A stretch of 43,633 nt of DNA from an uncultured Candidatus Poseidoniales archaeon (GCA_905181785.1 CAJIZC010000013.1:1-43633), one strand, 5' to 3'. Counted from the first letter of the stretch, positions 8,397-16,497 are shown. Translations and numbers: made by a program. Notes: a model not told the origin generated them from the letters alone.

Positions 8397-9051
8397 CGTA
8401 TTGAATGAATTTACCGCTGTCGTTCAAGGTTAAACCTTCGACAACAGCCCGCATCCCTTCGACGCTTTCTGGCATTTCAACAGGCGCTCTATCGCCGCCC
8501 ATGCTCGTTTTGACCCAGCCAGGGTGTAAGATGACGAAACTGATGTTGTCCTCAATCGCTTCCTTCTTCATGGCGACCGTGAACATGTTGAGGGCGGTTT
8601 TACTGGCCCGGTAAGCGTATGACCGGCCCATTTCACAATCATCGATTGAAGCCATCAAACTGCTCGTCATTGCAACCTTTGTTAATTGGTCGTGGGTCAT
8701 CTTCCCATAGAGTGCTTGAACGACGCGAACGGGACCTAGGGCGTTAATGTCCATGACTTCAAGCGCCCATTCATCGTCGATTTCGGAGAGGTTCCGCCAG
8801 CGCCCATCAGCAACACCTGCATTGTTGACGAGCAAATCGATTTGCGAGGGGGCTGCATCAGCGAAGGCTTTGACGGAGTCGTTGCTTTGTACGTCGAGCT
8901 GATGAATGCTTAATTTTTCACAGGCAAGTGAATTCAGGCGGCCCACATCACTTCGGTATCCAGCATACACACTCCAGCCTTCCTCAAGCAGTTGCGCAAC
9001 CCATTCCGCACCAAGTCCACGGTTTGCTCCAGTGATCACAGCAACGCCCAT
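8374..9051 (-). CDS. Short-chain dehydrogenase/reductase (SDR)
   Basis: The product has 225 residues, a classical SDR. The Rossmann nucleotide loop TGANRGLG is at 7-14, NNAG at 76-79, the catalytic Ser at about 130-131 and the YxxxK pair at Tyr147-Lys151. It should be a soluble NAD(P)-dependent oxidoreductase acting on an alcohol or carbonyl. The arrangement resembles the C-factor/sniffer-like carbonyl reductase branch, but the substrate is unknown. The frame is open to 9120. The ATG at 9051 places the first beta strand immediately at the N-terminus, as usual for SDRs, whereas the extension has no homologous character. It is probably cotranscribed with the overlapping downstream unknown gene. 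Confidence 0.9.
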   Translation of the reverse strand: MGVAVITGANRGLGAEWVAQLLEEGWSVYAGYRSDVGRLNSLACEKLSIHQLDVQSNDSVKAFADAAPSQIDLLVNNAGVADGRWRNLSEIDDEWALEVMDINALGPVRVVQALYGKMTHDQLTKVAMTSSLMASIDDCEMGRSYAYRASKTALNMFTVAMKKEAIEDNISFVILHPGWVKTSMGGDRAPVEMPESVEGMRAVVEGLTLNDSGKFIQYDGVDLPW

Positions 9052-9105
9052 GATGTGGCTCAATTGGGACTGATTCAAGAACCTTTCAACCCGGTCTGGG
9101 CCAAA

Positions 9106-9119
9106 GTTATTGTAATACA
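9106..9119. promoter_or_regulatory. Bidirectional TATA-like element between the SDR and YbjQ genes
   Basis: The sequence TTATTGTAATACAA is nearly palindromic around TTGTA/TACAA. On the plus strand its centre is about 24 bases before the ATG at 9136, which fits leaderless transcription of the YbjQ-family gene. On the minus strand it could serve the SDR gene with a leader of about 35 bases. The palindrome might alternatively be an operator. Confidence 0.45.
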
Positions 9120-9135
9120 ACGGGATGGTTAAATC

Positions 9136-9468
9136 ATGGACAACTCCCTAAATATGCCATTTTCGAACACTGAAACGCTCCCAGGGTCGACGATCCTCCA
9201 ATCACATGGCGTCGTAACTGGTTCAACCGTTCGCGCCAAGAATGTGTTCAAAGACATCGGTGCTGGCCTGAAAAACATCGTTGGAGGCGAACTGAAAGCC
9301 TACACAGAATTGCTTCAAGAATCTCGAAATGAAGCGCTGTTCAGAATGTGTTCGGAAGCAGCATCCCGGGGCGCCAATGCAGTGGTGAATGTTCGCTTTG
9401 CCACCTCGTCAGTTGCCGGGGGCGCCTCTGAATTGCTGGCCTATGGCACAGCAGTGACCGTTCAATGA
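9136..9468 (+). CDS. YbjQ/UPF0145 family protein
   Basis: The product has 110 residues and shows the whole UPF0145 (YbjQ, PF01906) pattern: an N-terminal strand with the GVVTGSTVRAKN turn, a mid-section helix around LKAYTELLQESRNEALFRM, and the closing ANAVVNVRFATS...AYGTAV strands. The family forms a small pentameric ring of unknown function, once labelled heavy-metal-binding on weak grounds. It is soluble, without a signal peptide. The next gene encodes a membrane-attached version of the same fold and begins just after this stop, so the two probably form one operon and may assemble together. Confidence 0.88.
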   Translation: MDNSLNMPFSNTETLPGSTILQSHGVVTGSTVRAKNVFKDIGAGLKNIVGGELKAYTELLQESRNEALFRMCSEAASRGANAVVNVRFATSSVAGGASELLAYGTAVTVQ

Positions 9469-9473
9469 GGTGC
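9468..9473 (+). promoter_or_regulatory. Ribosome-binding site selecting the ATG at 9480
   Basis: GAGGTG ends six bases before the ATG at 9480 and overlaps the stop of the upstream YbjQ gene. It favours this ATG over the ATG at 9465 that overlaps the previous stop codon. Confidence 0.55.
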
Positions 9474-9479
9474 ATTCCA

Positions 9480-9962
9480 ATGGAGAATGTTCTGTTACAG
9501 ATTTTTGTTAACCTTCTGCTGAACTCACCATGGATTATCAGCCTTTATGGGTTGCTTGTCTATCAGCCAATGAAGAAAAAAGCGCTGAAGGAACGAGAAC
9601 AAGCCAGCGTGAAATACGGCAGTGCTACGGCTCTTACCACACTCAGCACCCCTTCCAGACCTGATGAGATCCAAGCCTACAAATTGCTGGTTGCGAATGT
9701 GGTGATGTCGCCAAGCTGGATCCAAACTTTTGGTGGCTGGTTTCGTTCCCTCTTTGGGGGGCGCATCAACACCTTCTCTAAACTCCTTGATTGGGCTCGA
9801 AGGGAAGCCAAGCAACGCCTTGTTGAACAACTGGAAGCGTCCGGCTTCGACGAAGTGATCAACGTCCGATTTGAGACAGCAACCCTCACCAAATCCAAAA
9901 ATAGGGATGACAAAACTACAGGGTTCGAAATTCTTGTTTATGGCACTGCAGTAAAGTACTGA
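9480..9962 (+). CDS. Membrane-anchored YbjQ-like protein
   Basis: The product has 160 residues. An N-terminal hydrophobic helix (about 4-26) is followed by a basic segment and a YbjQ-like domain. That domain keeps the family end pattern: a helix RINTFSKLLDWARREAK followed by FDEVINVRFET and a final FEILVYGTAV strand. The N-terminal half of the domain is less typical and has an extra WFRSLFGG stretch. Most UPF0145 proteins are soluble and about 105 residues, so this is a membrane-tethered, longer variant. It follows the plain YbjQ protein by 11 bases. Function is unknown; a hetero-oligomer with the first protein is a reasonable inference. Confidence 0.75.
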   Translation: MENVLLQIFVNLLLNSPWIISLYGLLVYQPMKKKALKEREQASVKYGSATALTTLSTPSRPDEIQAYKLLVANVVMSPSWIQTFGGWFRSLFGGRINTFSKLLDWARREAKQRLVEQLEASGFDEVINVRFETATLTKSKNRDDKTTGFEILVYGTAVKY

Positions 9963-10034
9963 ATGATGGCCTTTTTGAAGGACAAATCATAGGTGGAGTT
10001 CTTGAAGGGCTAGCCTGTGCATGAAGTTGATACT

Positions 10035-10634
10035 ATGGCTGAATCTTCTGATAACAGTTCGATTTTCCGAAAGTGGGCCATGCGCCAATACTGGCGAATG
10101 CAACAAAGTCAGGCGGTTGTTGGTCTGTTGCTGTGGGGCACCACCATCACTCTTCTTGTTTGGCCGTATGTCTCGTGGCGGTTTTCCGATCAATGCTCAG
10201 ATGGGGTTTGCTTCTCATCCTCCTTCTTAGGGGTTCCATCGACGTACCTCGGTCTCGCTTTTATTTTCCTCTCAGTGATGTTTGCGGTGCTCTTGATTGG
10301 CTTTCTCTACGACCGGGTGTTCTCACTTTGGACGGAATGGCGAAGCGTCGATATGGAGCGCAACCCCTACGTGACCTACGCCCTTTCTCCAAACTGGGCT
10401 ATGATGATCGCTCTTCAGGCTGAAACACTGAAGCGCACGGCAAACGAAGATCCGGCCATGATGGCTCAAGCCGATTGGTACCTCAAATGGTGTGAAACAT
10501 ACACAGAGGGCGAAATGTTCGCTCGCTCCGTTCAGCGCTGGGACAAAGACATGGGCGAGACGCCGACGTTTTGGTTCACCAGCGACGAGGCCATGCAGAG
10601 AGCACGAGAATCAGTCTTCGAAGACGAAGCGTGA
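10035..10634 (+). CDS. Small membrane protein of unknown function
   Basis: The product has 199 residues. Two predicted transmembrane helices (about 28-48 and 68-93) enclose a short external loop containing two cysteines (DQCSDGVCFS) that could form a disulfide. The C-terminal half is a soluble, helical, Trp- and Met-rich cytosolic domain ending in an acidic tail. A GTG at 10017 could add six residues; the ATG is preferred. I do not recognise the family. The stop codon directly abuts the stop of the convergent Arg-rich protein gene. Confidence 0.7.
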   Translation: MAESSDNSSIFRKWAMRQYWRMQQSQAVVGLLLWGTTITLLVWPYVSWRFSDQCSDGVCFSSSFLGVPSTYLGLAFIFLSVMFAVLLIGFLYDRVFSLWTEWRSVDMERNPYVTYALSPNWAMMIALQAETLKRTANEDPAMMAQADWYLKWCETYTEGEMFARSVQRWDKDMGETPTFWFTSDEAMQRARESVFEDEA

Positions 10635-10943
10635 TCAGGACTTCTTGCCGGTCAATCCTGAATACCAACGCTTCAGCATGTCGAACAAGGTTTCCCTGCG
10701 GAAGTATTCACCCGTGCTCGGGTCGTACCATGTTCCGTCCCCTTGTTTGATGGGTTGATTGTGTTGGTTATGCTGTTGCTGATGGTTTCGGTGATGGCGC
10801 GGATGGCGAAACTGGTTGTATTGTGGACTACGGCCGCTGGGCCTGTACCTGCGGTTTTGTCGTGTGCTGCTGCTTCTCGAAGAAGAGCGACCCCTACCTG
10901 CGCCCCGAGGCTTGTATCTGCGTCTGCCGCCCGAGGAACCCAT
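10635..10943 (-). CDS. Small Arg/Ser/His-rich basic protein with a GTWYDPSTGEYF tail motif
   Basis: The product has 102 residues. The first 60 or so are low-complexity and strongly basic (RGR, RSS, RRYR, HRNHQQQHNQ), which suggests an unstructured nucleic-acid-binding arm. The last 40 form a short ordered segment with GTWYDPSTGEYF and a helical end, DMLKRWYSGLTGKK. A consensus TATA sequence lies 27 bases before the ATG, so the gene looks real and is probably transcribed without a leader. RNA or DNA binding is inferred from composition only. I know no named family for it. Confidence 0.68.
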   Translation of the reverse strand: MGSSGGRRRYKPRGAGRGRSSSRSSSTRQNRRYRPSGRSPQYNQFRHPRHHRNHQQQHNQHNQPIKQGDGTWYDPSTGEYFRRETLFDMLKRWYSGLTGKKS

Positions 10944-10964
10944 GCTGGTCCCTATCGGCTTTTT

Positions 10965-10975
10965 GATTTAAATAC
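10965..10975 (-). promoter_or_regulatory. TATA box for a leaderless transcript of the Arg-rich protein gene
   Basis: On the minus strand GTATTTAAATC is centred about 27 bases before the first base of the ATG at 10943. Archaeal RNA polymerase would therefore start at or next to the start codon. No ribosome-binding sequence lies between them. Confidence 0.65.
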
Positions 10976-11008
10976 CCTGCCGCCTCAATTGAAACGCTTC
11001 AGTTTTGG

Positions 11009-11863
11009 TCAAAGAGAACCGTAAAACGCTCCGATTTCTACCAAAAGGCCAGCTTCATGAGCGTATTGATTGGAGGGCACCTCAATCATAATCGCGCCCG
11101 GAATCCGTTTGACAATGCTTTTCACATCATCCAATCCGTGCAACTTGTCTGATTCAGCAGAAATAACGGCGCAAGGCACTTTGATGTTCGAAAGGTCTTG
11201 TGGGAGGGAAAAATGAATCAAAGATCGAGCGGAAGACCGCATTCTTGCAGCATTTTGGGCCAACAAAGTACGGCGGTAACGAACCCTCTGACCATCCTCT
11301 TTGACCTTTCGTTCAATGGTCCAAACTGCAAATTTAACCATCCAACTCAATGTGAAATTAGGCAGCGGCGCTCTCAGCAACATGCGTTGCCCGAACGGCA
11401 TTTTGAATTCTTGATTTGGAGCAACGAATATTGAACTCCTTGCCTCAATAATACCCTGCTGCATAGCATCAATAAGAACGGTTGATCCGAGTGATGATGA
11501 GAAAAAGTCGACCTTCGGACCAAGGCTGTAAAATTTGATGACGTCCACAAGGTCTTGTGTGAACTTTTCAACGGTGAAATCTTTTCTGGAACTTCTTGGG
11601 CTCTCAAAAACAGCGCTCGCTTTTTCCCTGCTTTCAATGTAAACGACTGGCCTTTGAGCGACCCATGCTGCCATCAATGACCTCCATCCTTCGAACACCG
11701 AGCCCCACCCGGGAACAAAAACCACCGGGCTGAGGGTTTTTGCGACTTCATCGGCCGGCGTCCAAGTCAGCACTCGCAGCGAAACGCCGCCGCTGACAGC
11801 CACCCATTCTTCCAAACAGGTTGAACCCGGAAGTTCAGGCGCGCCCCCCCAATGTTCTTCCAT
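11009..11863 (-). CDS. Alpha/beta hydrolase
   Basis: The product has 284 residues with the alpha/beta-hydrolase order of features: oxyanion-hole region VVFVPGWGS (about 47-55), a nucleophile elbow FFSSSLGS with Ser124, acid Asp239 in SAESDKLHG and base His269 in QYAHEAG. The elbow reads S-x-S-x-G, with Ser in place of the usual first Gly of GxSxG. No signal peptide is seen, so it is cytosolic. It should hydrolyse an ester, thioester or similar bond; the substrate is unknown. It is a lone gene between the Arg-rich protein gene and tRNA-Leu, all transcribed leftward. Confidence 0.85.
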   Translation of the reverse strand: MEEHWGGAPELPGSTCLEEWVAVSGGVSLRVLTWTPADEVAKTLSPVVFVPGWGSVFEGWRSLMAAWVAQRPVVYIESREKASAVFESPRSSRKDFTVEKFTQDLVDVIKFYSLGPKVDFFSSSLGSTVLIDAMQQGIIEARSSIFVAPNQEFKMPFGQRMLLRAPLPNFTLSWMVKFAVWTIERKVKEDGQRVRYRRTLLAQNAARMRSSARSLIHFSLPQDLSNIKVPCAVISAESDKLHGLDDVKSIVKRIPGAIMIEVPSNQYAHEAGLLVEIGAFYGSL

Positions 11864-11982
11864 TCGGTTTGGAAGGTACGCCTATTGGGAATAAGCGTTT
11901 AGCCGTCCATTGAACATCGACCGCCTCTTGGCGATGGTTATCAAAGCGTCACGCTCAAAACCCTGTTGTGTTGGTATCGGAG

Positions 11983-12066
11983 TGCAGAGGGCAGGATTCG
12001 AACCTGCGAACTCATAGAGACTGGGACCTCATCCCAGCGCCGTTGACCAAGCTTGGCAACCCCTGC
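11983..12066 (-). tRNA. tRNA-Leu (anticodon GAG)
   Basis: The 84-base minus-strand sequence folds as a class II tRNA. The acceptor 5' GCAGGGG pairs with 3' CCTCTGC (one G-T). The anticodon stem CTGGG/CCCAG closes the loop ATGAGGT with anticodon GAG. A long variable arm has a CTC/GAG stem, and the T arm GCAGG-TTCGAAT-CCTGC is perfect. The discriminator base is A and CCA is not encoded, as is usual in archaea. It reads the leucine codons CUC and CUU. No intron is visible at the canonical 37/38 site. Confidence 0.95.
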
Positions 12067-12090
12067 TTCAGCCGTCCCTTATGCCGCGCG

Positions 12091-12098
12091 TATATCAA
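12091..12098 (-). promoter_or_regulatory. TATA box of the tRNA-Leu gene
   Basis: TTGATATA on the minus strand is centred about 28 bases before the tRNA 5' end at 12066, the spacing expected for archaeal initiation at or near the mature 5' end. Confidence 0.6.
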
Positions 12099-12134
12099 TG
12101 ACGCGACAGGACGCCTTTGCTTGCCAAAAAGGAC

Positions 12135-12806
12135 TCACTCTTCCATGAAAATGGAGATTTCTTCCAATGACTTTCGGTGAATGTCTGGGACCTTGGCGCC
12201 CGGTGCTGGATAGCCAACGGGCATAACGAGCATGGCTTCCTCGTGAGAGGGCCGATCGAGTAAATCGCCGAGGAACTTCATCGGCGAAGGGGTGTGCGTC
12301 AACGTGACAAGACCCATGCGGTGCACGGCGTTGATGAACAGACCTGCAGCAATACCACATGATTCGGTAGCATAGTATGTCGGGCCCCATTCACCGTTGG
12401 CCCGAAGGCGTTTTTTCTGCTTGAACAAAACCACGACCCAGGGGGCGTCTGTGAGGTGCTCTTTTACCGCGTCCGTACCGAGCGGCGAAAGCACTTCAGC
12501 CCACGCTTCCGGCATGCGATGATCGTAGGTGCGCCGCTCTTCTTCTTCCGCTGCAATTCTGATTCTTTGCTTCAATTCAGCGTTGGAAACAGCGACCCAG
12601 GTCCAAGGTTGCAAATGAGCGCCGTTTGGTGCAGTGCTGCCAGATTGAATGGCCAATTCAATCAGCTTGCGATCCACCGACTGGGTGGAGAAATGCCGAG
12701 TTGTGCGACGGCTGTTATTTTCTTGATAGGCCAAATTCGCTTGCTCGAGCATGACCCGTTCGGGCAACTTTGCCCAATCGAGCGGTATGAAACCGACTTC
12801 ATCCAT
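12135..12806 (-). CDS. Iodotyrosine deiodinase-like flavoprotein (nitroreductase superfamily)
   Basis: The product has 223 residues. The FMN-binding start RRTTRHFS (33-40) and STAPNGAHLQPWTWV (57-71) are typical nitroreductase-fold motifs. The match is specifically to iodotyrosine deiodinase. The EEEE...Y...K substrate lid is present with Glu90, Tyr94 and Lys115 at the same spacing as the Glu/Tyr/Lys trio that grips the zwitterion of iodotyrosine in the mammalian enzyme. GLVTLTHTP (165-173) and the closing MPVGYPAPGAKVPD also match. By family knowledge the enzyme reductively removes iodide or bromide from halotyrosines using FMN. It lacks the membrane anchor of the animal protein. The physiological substrate here is unknown. 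Confidence 0.87.
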   Translation of the reverse strand: MDEVGFIPLDWAKLPERVMLEQANLAYQENNSRRTTRHFSTQSVDRKLIELAIQSGSTAPNGAHLQPWTWVAVSNAELKQRIRIAAEEEERRTYDHRMPEAWAEVLSPLGTDAVKEHLTDAPWVVVLFKQKKRLRANGEWGPTYYATESCGIAAGLFINAVHRMGLVTLTHTPSPMKFLGDLLDRPSHEEAMLVMPVGYPAPGAKVPDIHRKSLEEISIFMEE

Positions 12807-12851
12807 GTTCCTCTGAAGGGCGGTTGGCCTATCAGTTCTTTTCGAGCATGG

Positions 12852-15299
12852 TTACTGCGTTGGCATTTTTCCACGCATTCGCAACCACGACTCGCTGCCA
12901 AACATCAGCGCATACATTGCAGCAAGCCATAATGTAGGCCGCCCCCAATCATCAACAGCCATCGTTTCCGGCATCATGCCTTGCCCAAACGCAAGCAGAA
13001 CACAAAGCCAAATCAACGTCACCCCGTGAAGCCCCCAACGAACTGTGGACATAATCTGGGATGAGTTTGCCTTCATTTCAGTGATTTCAACCTCGGTCAA
13101 AACGGCCGTCACGCCCTTTAGTTTGTCGAGCGCCGTGCCCCCATTCCATCGAATCTGACCCAAGCGGAAGCGACTGAGAATTTCGATGCCAGTGAACATG
13201 GTCACCCACACCACCACCACTTCAAGGAAGGGTTCAGCCCCTCTCAAATTGAGCGAGCCTTGGCCCGACCAAATGAGAAGCCCCCAAAGCCATGAAACGA
13301 GCACAAGTTGGAAGGTTCGAGCGAATTTTGTGATGCGGTGCAACAATTCTGCGTCGTGAGAAAGCAGCATTTCCAAAGCGATGACCAACGCCGTTGTTCC
13401 GGACAAACCGACGCTGATCAACAACCACCACCAGTCTAAGTCTCCATCCCGCCATGCAAACATCAACGCCACCATGGTCCAGGCAAGCGCCACTACCGAC
13501 GCTAGATTGGCGGCAGCTTGCATTGTGTAGAGTGGATCCCGCCCGTCTCTGAGGACAGCAAATCCACCCATCAGCCGCGTTTCAAAAGCAGAATCATCGA
13601 CAAGCCCGTGTGCAGCGGCCGTCATGCCGCCAACGGCCTTGATGCGAGCGTTACCGACAATCGACTGCGCCTCACCCTGGGCCCATTCTTCATCCAGACC
13701 GTTCGCGTTCCACGAGGAGCCACGGCTGGCAGCATGAGCCGCTCCAGCCCCACGGCTTTTCGTGTTCCCCGCAGATCGCGTTTTCGCCCACGCACGAATC
13801 TCATCCGAAATGATGTCTTCGACTTGATCTTCGTTCAGTGGGGCTCCGTGGTCGGTGTAGAGCCACCGGCATTGAATCGGCACAGGGGCGGGATCAACGT
13901 CTGGCGCCACCATTTGGAATTGACCCGGTCCAAGCGTTGGCAACTGAGCCACCAAGTCTTGATCGCCACCGCTTTCCTTCAATAAGTGCCGAACCTTTTC
14001 GACGTCTTGCGGTTGAGTGAACCGTCCAATGAACGTCGTGTTGGCCTGGGCGAGGATCTTGTAATCGACATCGCTCACGTTTTGTGTTGCCAAGACACAA
14101 GCAACCCCGTACTTCCTCGCTTGCTTGAAAATGAGTTTAATCAAATCCTTTGCGGGAGGATTTCTTGGGTGCGGTGGTAGATAGGGCGCCACTTCATCCA
14201 TGAAAAAGAGCAATTTTAATTCGCCTTCAGCAGGTTGCTGAGTGAGCATCCAATCGTACAACTCGCGAGACAATTCTTGAACGAAATATTGCTTCTGTGC
14301 TTCATCCTGAATGGTATTGAGATAGACAATGTTGAGGGGGATTTTCCCAGGGATTGCAGGCTCGACAAAGGAATCGATATCGATTGGAACTCCGTTTGAA
14401 AACAACAATTGATTGACCCCCGAAGAATAAGCAGAGAGCCGCCGTGCCAGTTCATTTCGAGTCGTTTTGGGCAAGCGCTCTTCAAAGTCGGTGAGCCGAT
14501 GTTCAATCATTACTTCGTCCCAAGGGGGGATTGCGAGCTTTTCTTCACCCTCCTCGATGTCTTGGAAACATTCAGGATAGAGTTTCCGAGTAAATTCTTG
14601 ATTTGGTTCCCGCACCACTCGGGCTAAAGACTGGAAATCACTGACATCCAATCCATGCTTTGTCCCTTCGACAAGCACTTCATAGAGGAAGGGTTTGACG
14701 ATTTTCCCTTGCGCTTTCTCAACATCATATCCGGCTAGACTGGTGAACCCCGCAGCCACCATATCCCATGCCGTGATCGCTTCTTCTGCATCGAGGTTCG
14801 AAGGTGGTGTTCGAAACGGGTCGATGCACAGGGGTAGCCCCTTTGAGCGAAGTGGGGTCCAAATACGAACCTCGCACATGTCCATGAGTTTCTTTGCTCT
14901 CGCCACATCACCGCCCTCTGCCTCCAAATCGGCTGGATTAATACCGAGGGCGAGGCGAGCAAGATCGCCCTGTGGGTCGATAATGAGCGAAGGGATTTTG
15001 GCCAACGCTGCTTCTTCGATCAATGCTTTTGCCATAACGGTCTTTCCAGAACCTGTTGAACCAAGCATGGCGGCGTGGCGTGCAAGGACCATCGATTTGA
15101 TGTCAATAGGCTCACCAGTATCGCGCCTGGTGCCAAGGAACATCCCTTTCGGCTTGTACCTTTTTTGCTTCAATGGCGCATCAACAACTGCAGGAGAAGG
15201 CCGATCTCCAGGGGTGAGAATATCATCGACAAGGTCCGCTAAACTTGGCTCATCCGCTACAGGCATCTCCTCGGAGAAAGCCTCGTCGTCCGATACCAT
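12852..15299 (-). CDS. HerA-like ATPase with a C-terminal multi-helix membrane domain
   Basis: The product has 815 residues. Residues about 45-500 form a HerA/FtsK-superfamily motor: Walker A GSTGSGKT at 80-87, IDPQGD at 108-113, Walker B LLFFMDEVAP at 363-372, sensor-like VLATQN at 402-407, and an arginine-finger-like IGRFTQPQDVEKVRHLL at about 424-440. A Ser/Gly/Ala linker (about 505-560) follows. After it come about six hydrophobic helices (about 595-615, 622-645, 662-678, 690-708, 755-773, 788-802). HerA enzymes are hexameric DNA translocases that work with NurA in end resection; no nurA is nearby. The membrane domain suggests a motor fixed to the membrane, with topology opposite to FtsK (motor first, membrane last). 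Role in DNA or protein export is inference. Confidence 0.85.
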   Translation of the reverse strand: MVSDDEAFSEEMPVADEPSLADLVDDILTPGDRPSPAVVDAPLKQKRYKPKGMFLGTRRDTGEPIDIKSMVLARHAAMLGSTGSGKTVMAKALIEEAALAKIPSLIIDPQGDLARLALGINPADLEAEGGDVARAKKLMDMCEVRIWTPLRSKGLPLCIDPFRTPPSNLDAEEAITAWDMVAAGFTSLAGYDVEKAQGKIVKPFLYEVLVEGTKHGLDVSDFQSLARVVREPNQEFTRKLYPECFQDIEEGEEKLAIPPWDEVMIEHRLTDFEERLPKTTRNELARRLSAYSSGVNQLLFSNGVPIDIDSFVEPAIPGKIPLNIVYLNTIQDEAQKQYFVQELSRELYDWMLTQQPAEGELKLLFFMDEVAPYLPPHPRNPPAKDLIKLIFKQARKYGVACVLATQNVSDVDYKILAQANTTFIGRFTQPQDVEKVRHLLKESGGDQDLVAQLPTLGPGQFQMVAPDVDPAPVPIQCRWLYTDHGAPLNEDQVEDIISDEIRAWAKTRSAGNTKSRGAGAAHAASRGSSWNANGLDEEWAQGEAQSIVGNARIKAVGGMTAAAHGLVDDSAFETRLMGGFAVLRDGRDPLYTMQAAANLASVVALAWTMVALMFAWRDGDLDWWWLLISVGLSGTTALVIALEMLLSHDAELLHRITKFARTFQLVLVSWLWGLLIWSGQGSLNLRGAEPFLEVVVVWVTMFTGIEILSRFRLGQIRWNGGTALDKLKGVTAVLTEVEITEMKANSSQIMSTVRWGLHGVTLIWLCVLLAFGQGMMPETMAVDDWGRPTLWLAAMYALMFGSESWLRMRGKMPTQ

Positions 15300-15390
15300 A
15301 CCGTAGGGAGGGGCGCAGGGGGTCTTGAAGACAGCGACCGCCAGCAGGGCTGGGAAGCAGACTCAAGGGGGTCGGGCAATTCGCCGTTGT

Positions 15391-16497
15391 ATGGAGCGCA
15401 TTCCGACCGGTCGCCCATCATGGAACCAAGAAATGCGCAGTGCCGCTATGGCCGTTTTGGATTCTAAACGTTGGGTCAAAGGCGCTCAAGGTCGCGCCTT
15501 CGGCGAAGCCTTCGCGTCCCACTGTGGGGCGCTGAGTGCGACGCCTTGTCAAAACGGGTCATCAGCGCTATGGGCGGCCCTTCGCATCGCTAACATTGGA
15601 CCTGGTGATGAGGTGATTGTTCCGTCCTACACGTTCATCTCGACCGCGACGTGCATCCTTTTGGTCGGCGCTACACCGGTGTTTGTCGATGTTGAACCGG
15701 ATTATTTCTGCCTCGATATGAACGCAGTTCAAAACGCAATCACCCCCGCCACAAAGGGCGTGATAGGCGTCCACCTTTTTGGCCAACCCTACGATCCAAA
15801 CCTCCTCAGACTCTGTCAACAACACGGGCTGACTTTGATTGAGGACGCCGCCCAAGCCCACGGAGCAACACAACAGTTTGCGGATGGCACAAAGCGAACC
15901 GCAGGGTCGATGGGTGACATCGGATGCTTCTCCTTTTTCCCTTCAAAAAACATGGCAGTGGGGGGAGAAGGTGGCATGCTCACCACGACCCTGCCAGCTT
16001 ACACTGCTAAGATTTCAGGCATCACAAATCACGGACGCAGCCCAGACTTGGAGGCGATGGAGTTGGGTAGCAATTTGCGCATGTCGGAAGTTTCGGCCGC
16101 GATTGGGCTGGAACAATTGAAGCAACTCGACCAGTGGGTGGAGCGCCGTCGCACAATCGCTGCCCTTTACATCGAAGCGATTGAACAAAACCCATTTCTC
16201 CAGCCACCGAAGGTGCGCCCAGGAGCAGAACATGCCTGGCACCAGTTCTGCGTTCATACACCTGCGCCCGAAGCGCTGGTGGCGCATTTTGACCGCCTCG
16301 GCATCGATGCACGGAGGTATTACACGGTGCCAATCCACGAACAAGCGGTTTTCACCCACCACCCGCAACATGACACTGCGCTGCAAGTAACCAACACCCT
16401 TGGCGCTACCCTCGTCGCAATCCCCGTCATGCATGAATTGACCCAGGGAGAAATCCAAAGGGTCGTCCAAGCGTTGAACGAATTCAAGGTTGCTTGA
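15391..16497 (+). CDS. DegT/DnrJ/EryC1/StrS-family PLP aminotransferase
   Basis: The product has 368 residues from the ATG at 15391; an upstream TTG would add a low-complexity extension without family character. The sugar aminotransferase pattern is complete: substrate-entry GRPSWNQEM, PSYTFISTA (79-87), EDAAQAHGA (151-159) with the PLP-pyridine Asp152, and SFFPSKNMAVGGEGGM with the Schiff-base Lys186. By family knowledge it transaminates a keto-sugar nucleotide from glutamate to build amino sugars for surface glycans. No glycosyltransferases are adjacent. A Gfo/Idh/MocA oxidoreductase, which could supply a keto-sugar, lies 4 kb downstream but with unrelated genes between. The end overlaps the convergent CYTH gene by 14 bases. 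Confidence 0.9.
   Translation: MERIPTGRPSWNQEMRSAAMAVLDSKRWVKGAQGRAFGEAFASHCGALSATPCQNGSSALWAALRIANIGPGDEVIVPSYTFISTATCILLVGATPVFVDVEPDYFCLDMNAVQNAITPATKGVIGVHLFGQPYDPNLLRLCQQHGLTLIEDAAQAHGATQQFADGTKRTAGSMGDIGCFSFFPSKNMAVGGEGGMLTTTLPAYTAKISGITNHGRSPDLEAMELGSNLRMSEVSAAIGLEQLKQLDQWVERRRTIAALYIEAIEQNPFLQPPKVRPGAEHAWHQFCVHTPAPEALVAHFDRLGIDARRYYTVPIHEQAVFTHHPQHDTALQVTNTLGATLVAIPVMHELTQGEIQRVVQALNEFKVA

Noticed and set aside
11968-12180. A 70-codon plus-strand frame
   Set aside because: It is antisense to tRNA-Leu and has no protein character.
15325-15390. TTG start 66 bases upstream for the DegT aminotransferase
   Set aside because: The added residues are Lys/Arg/Gly-rich without family resemblance, and the region must also hold the promoter between divergent genes.
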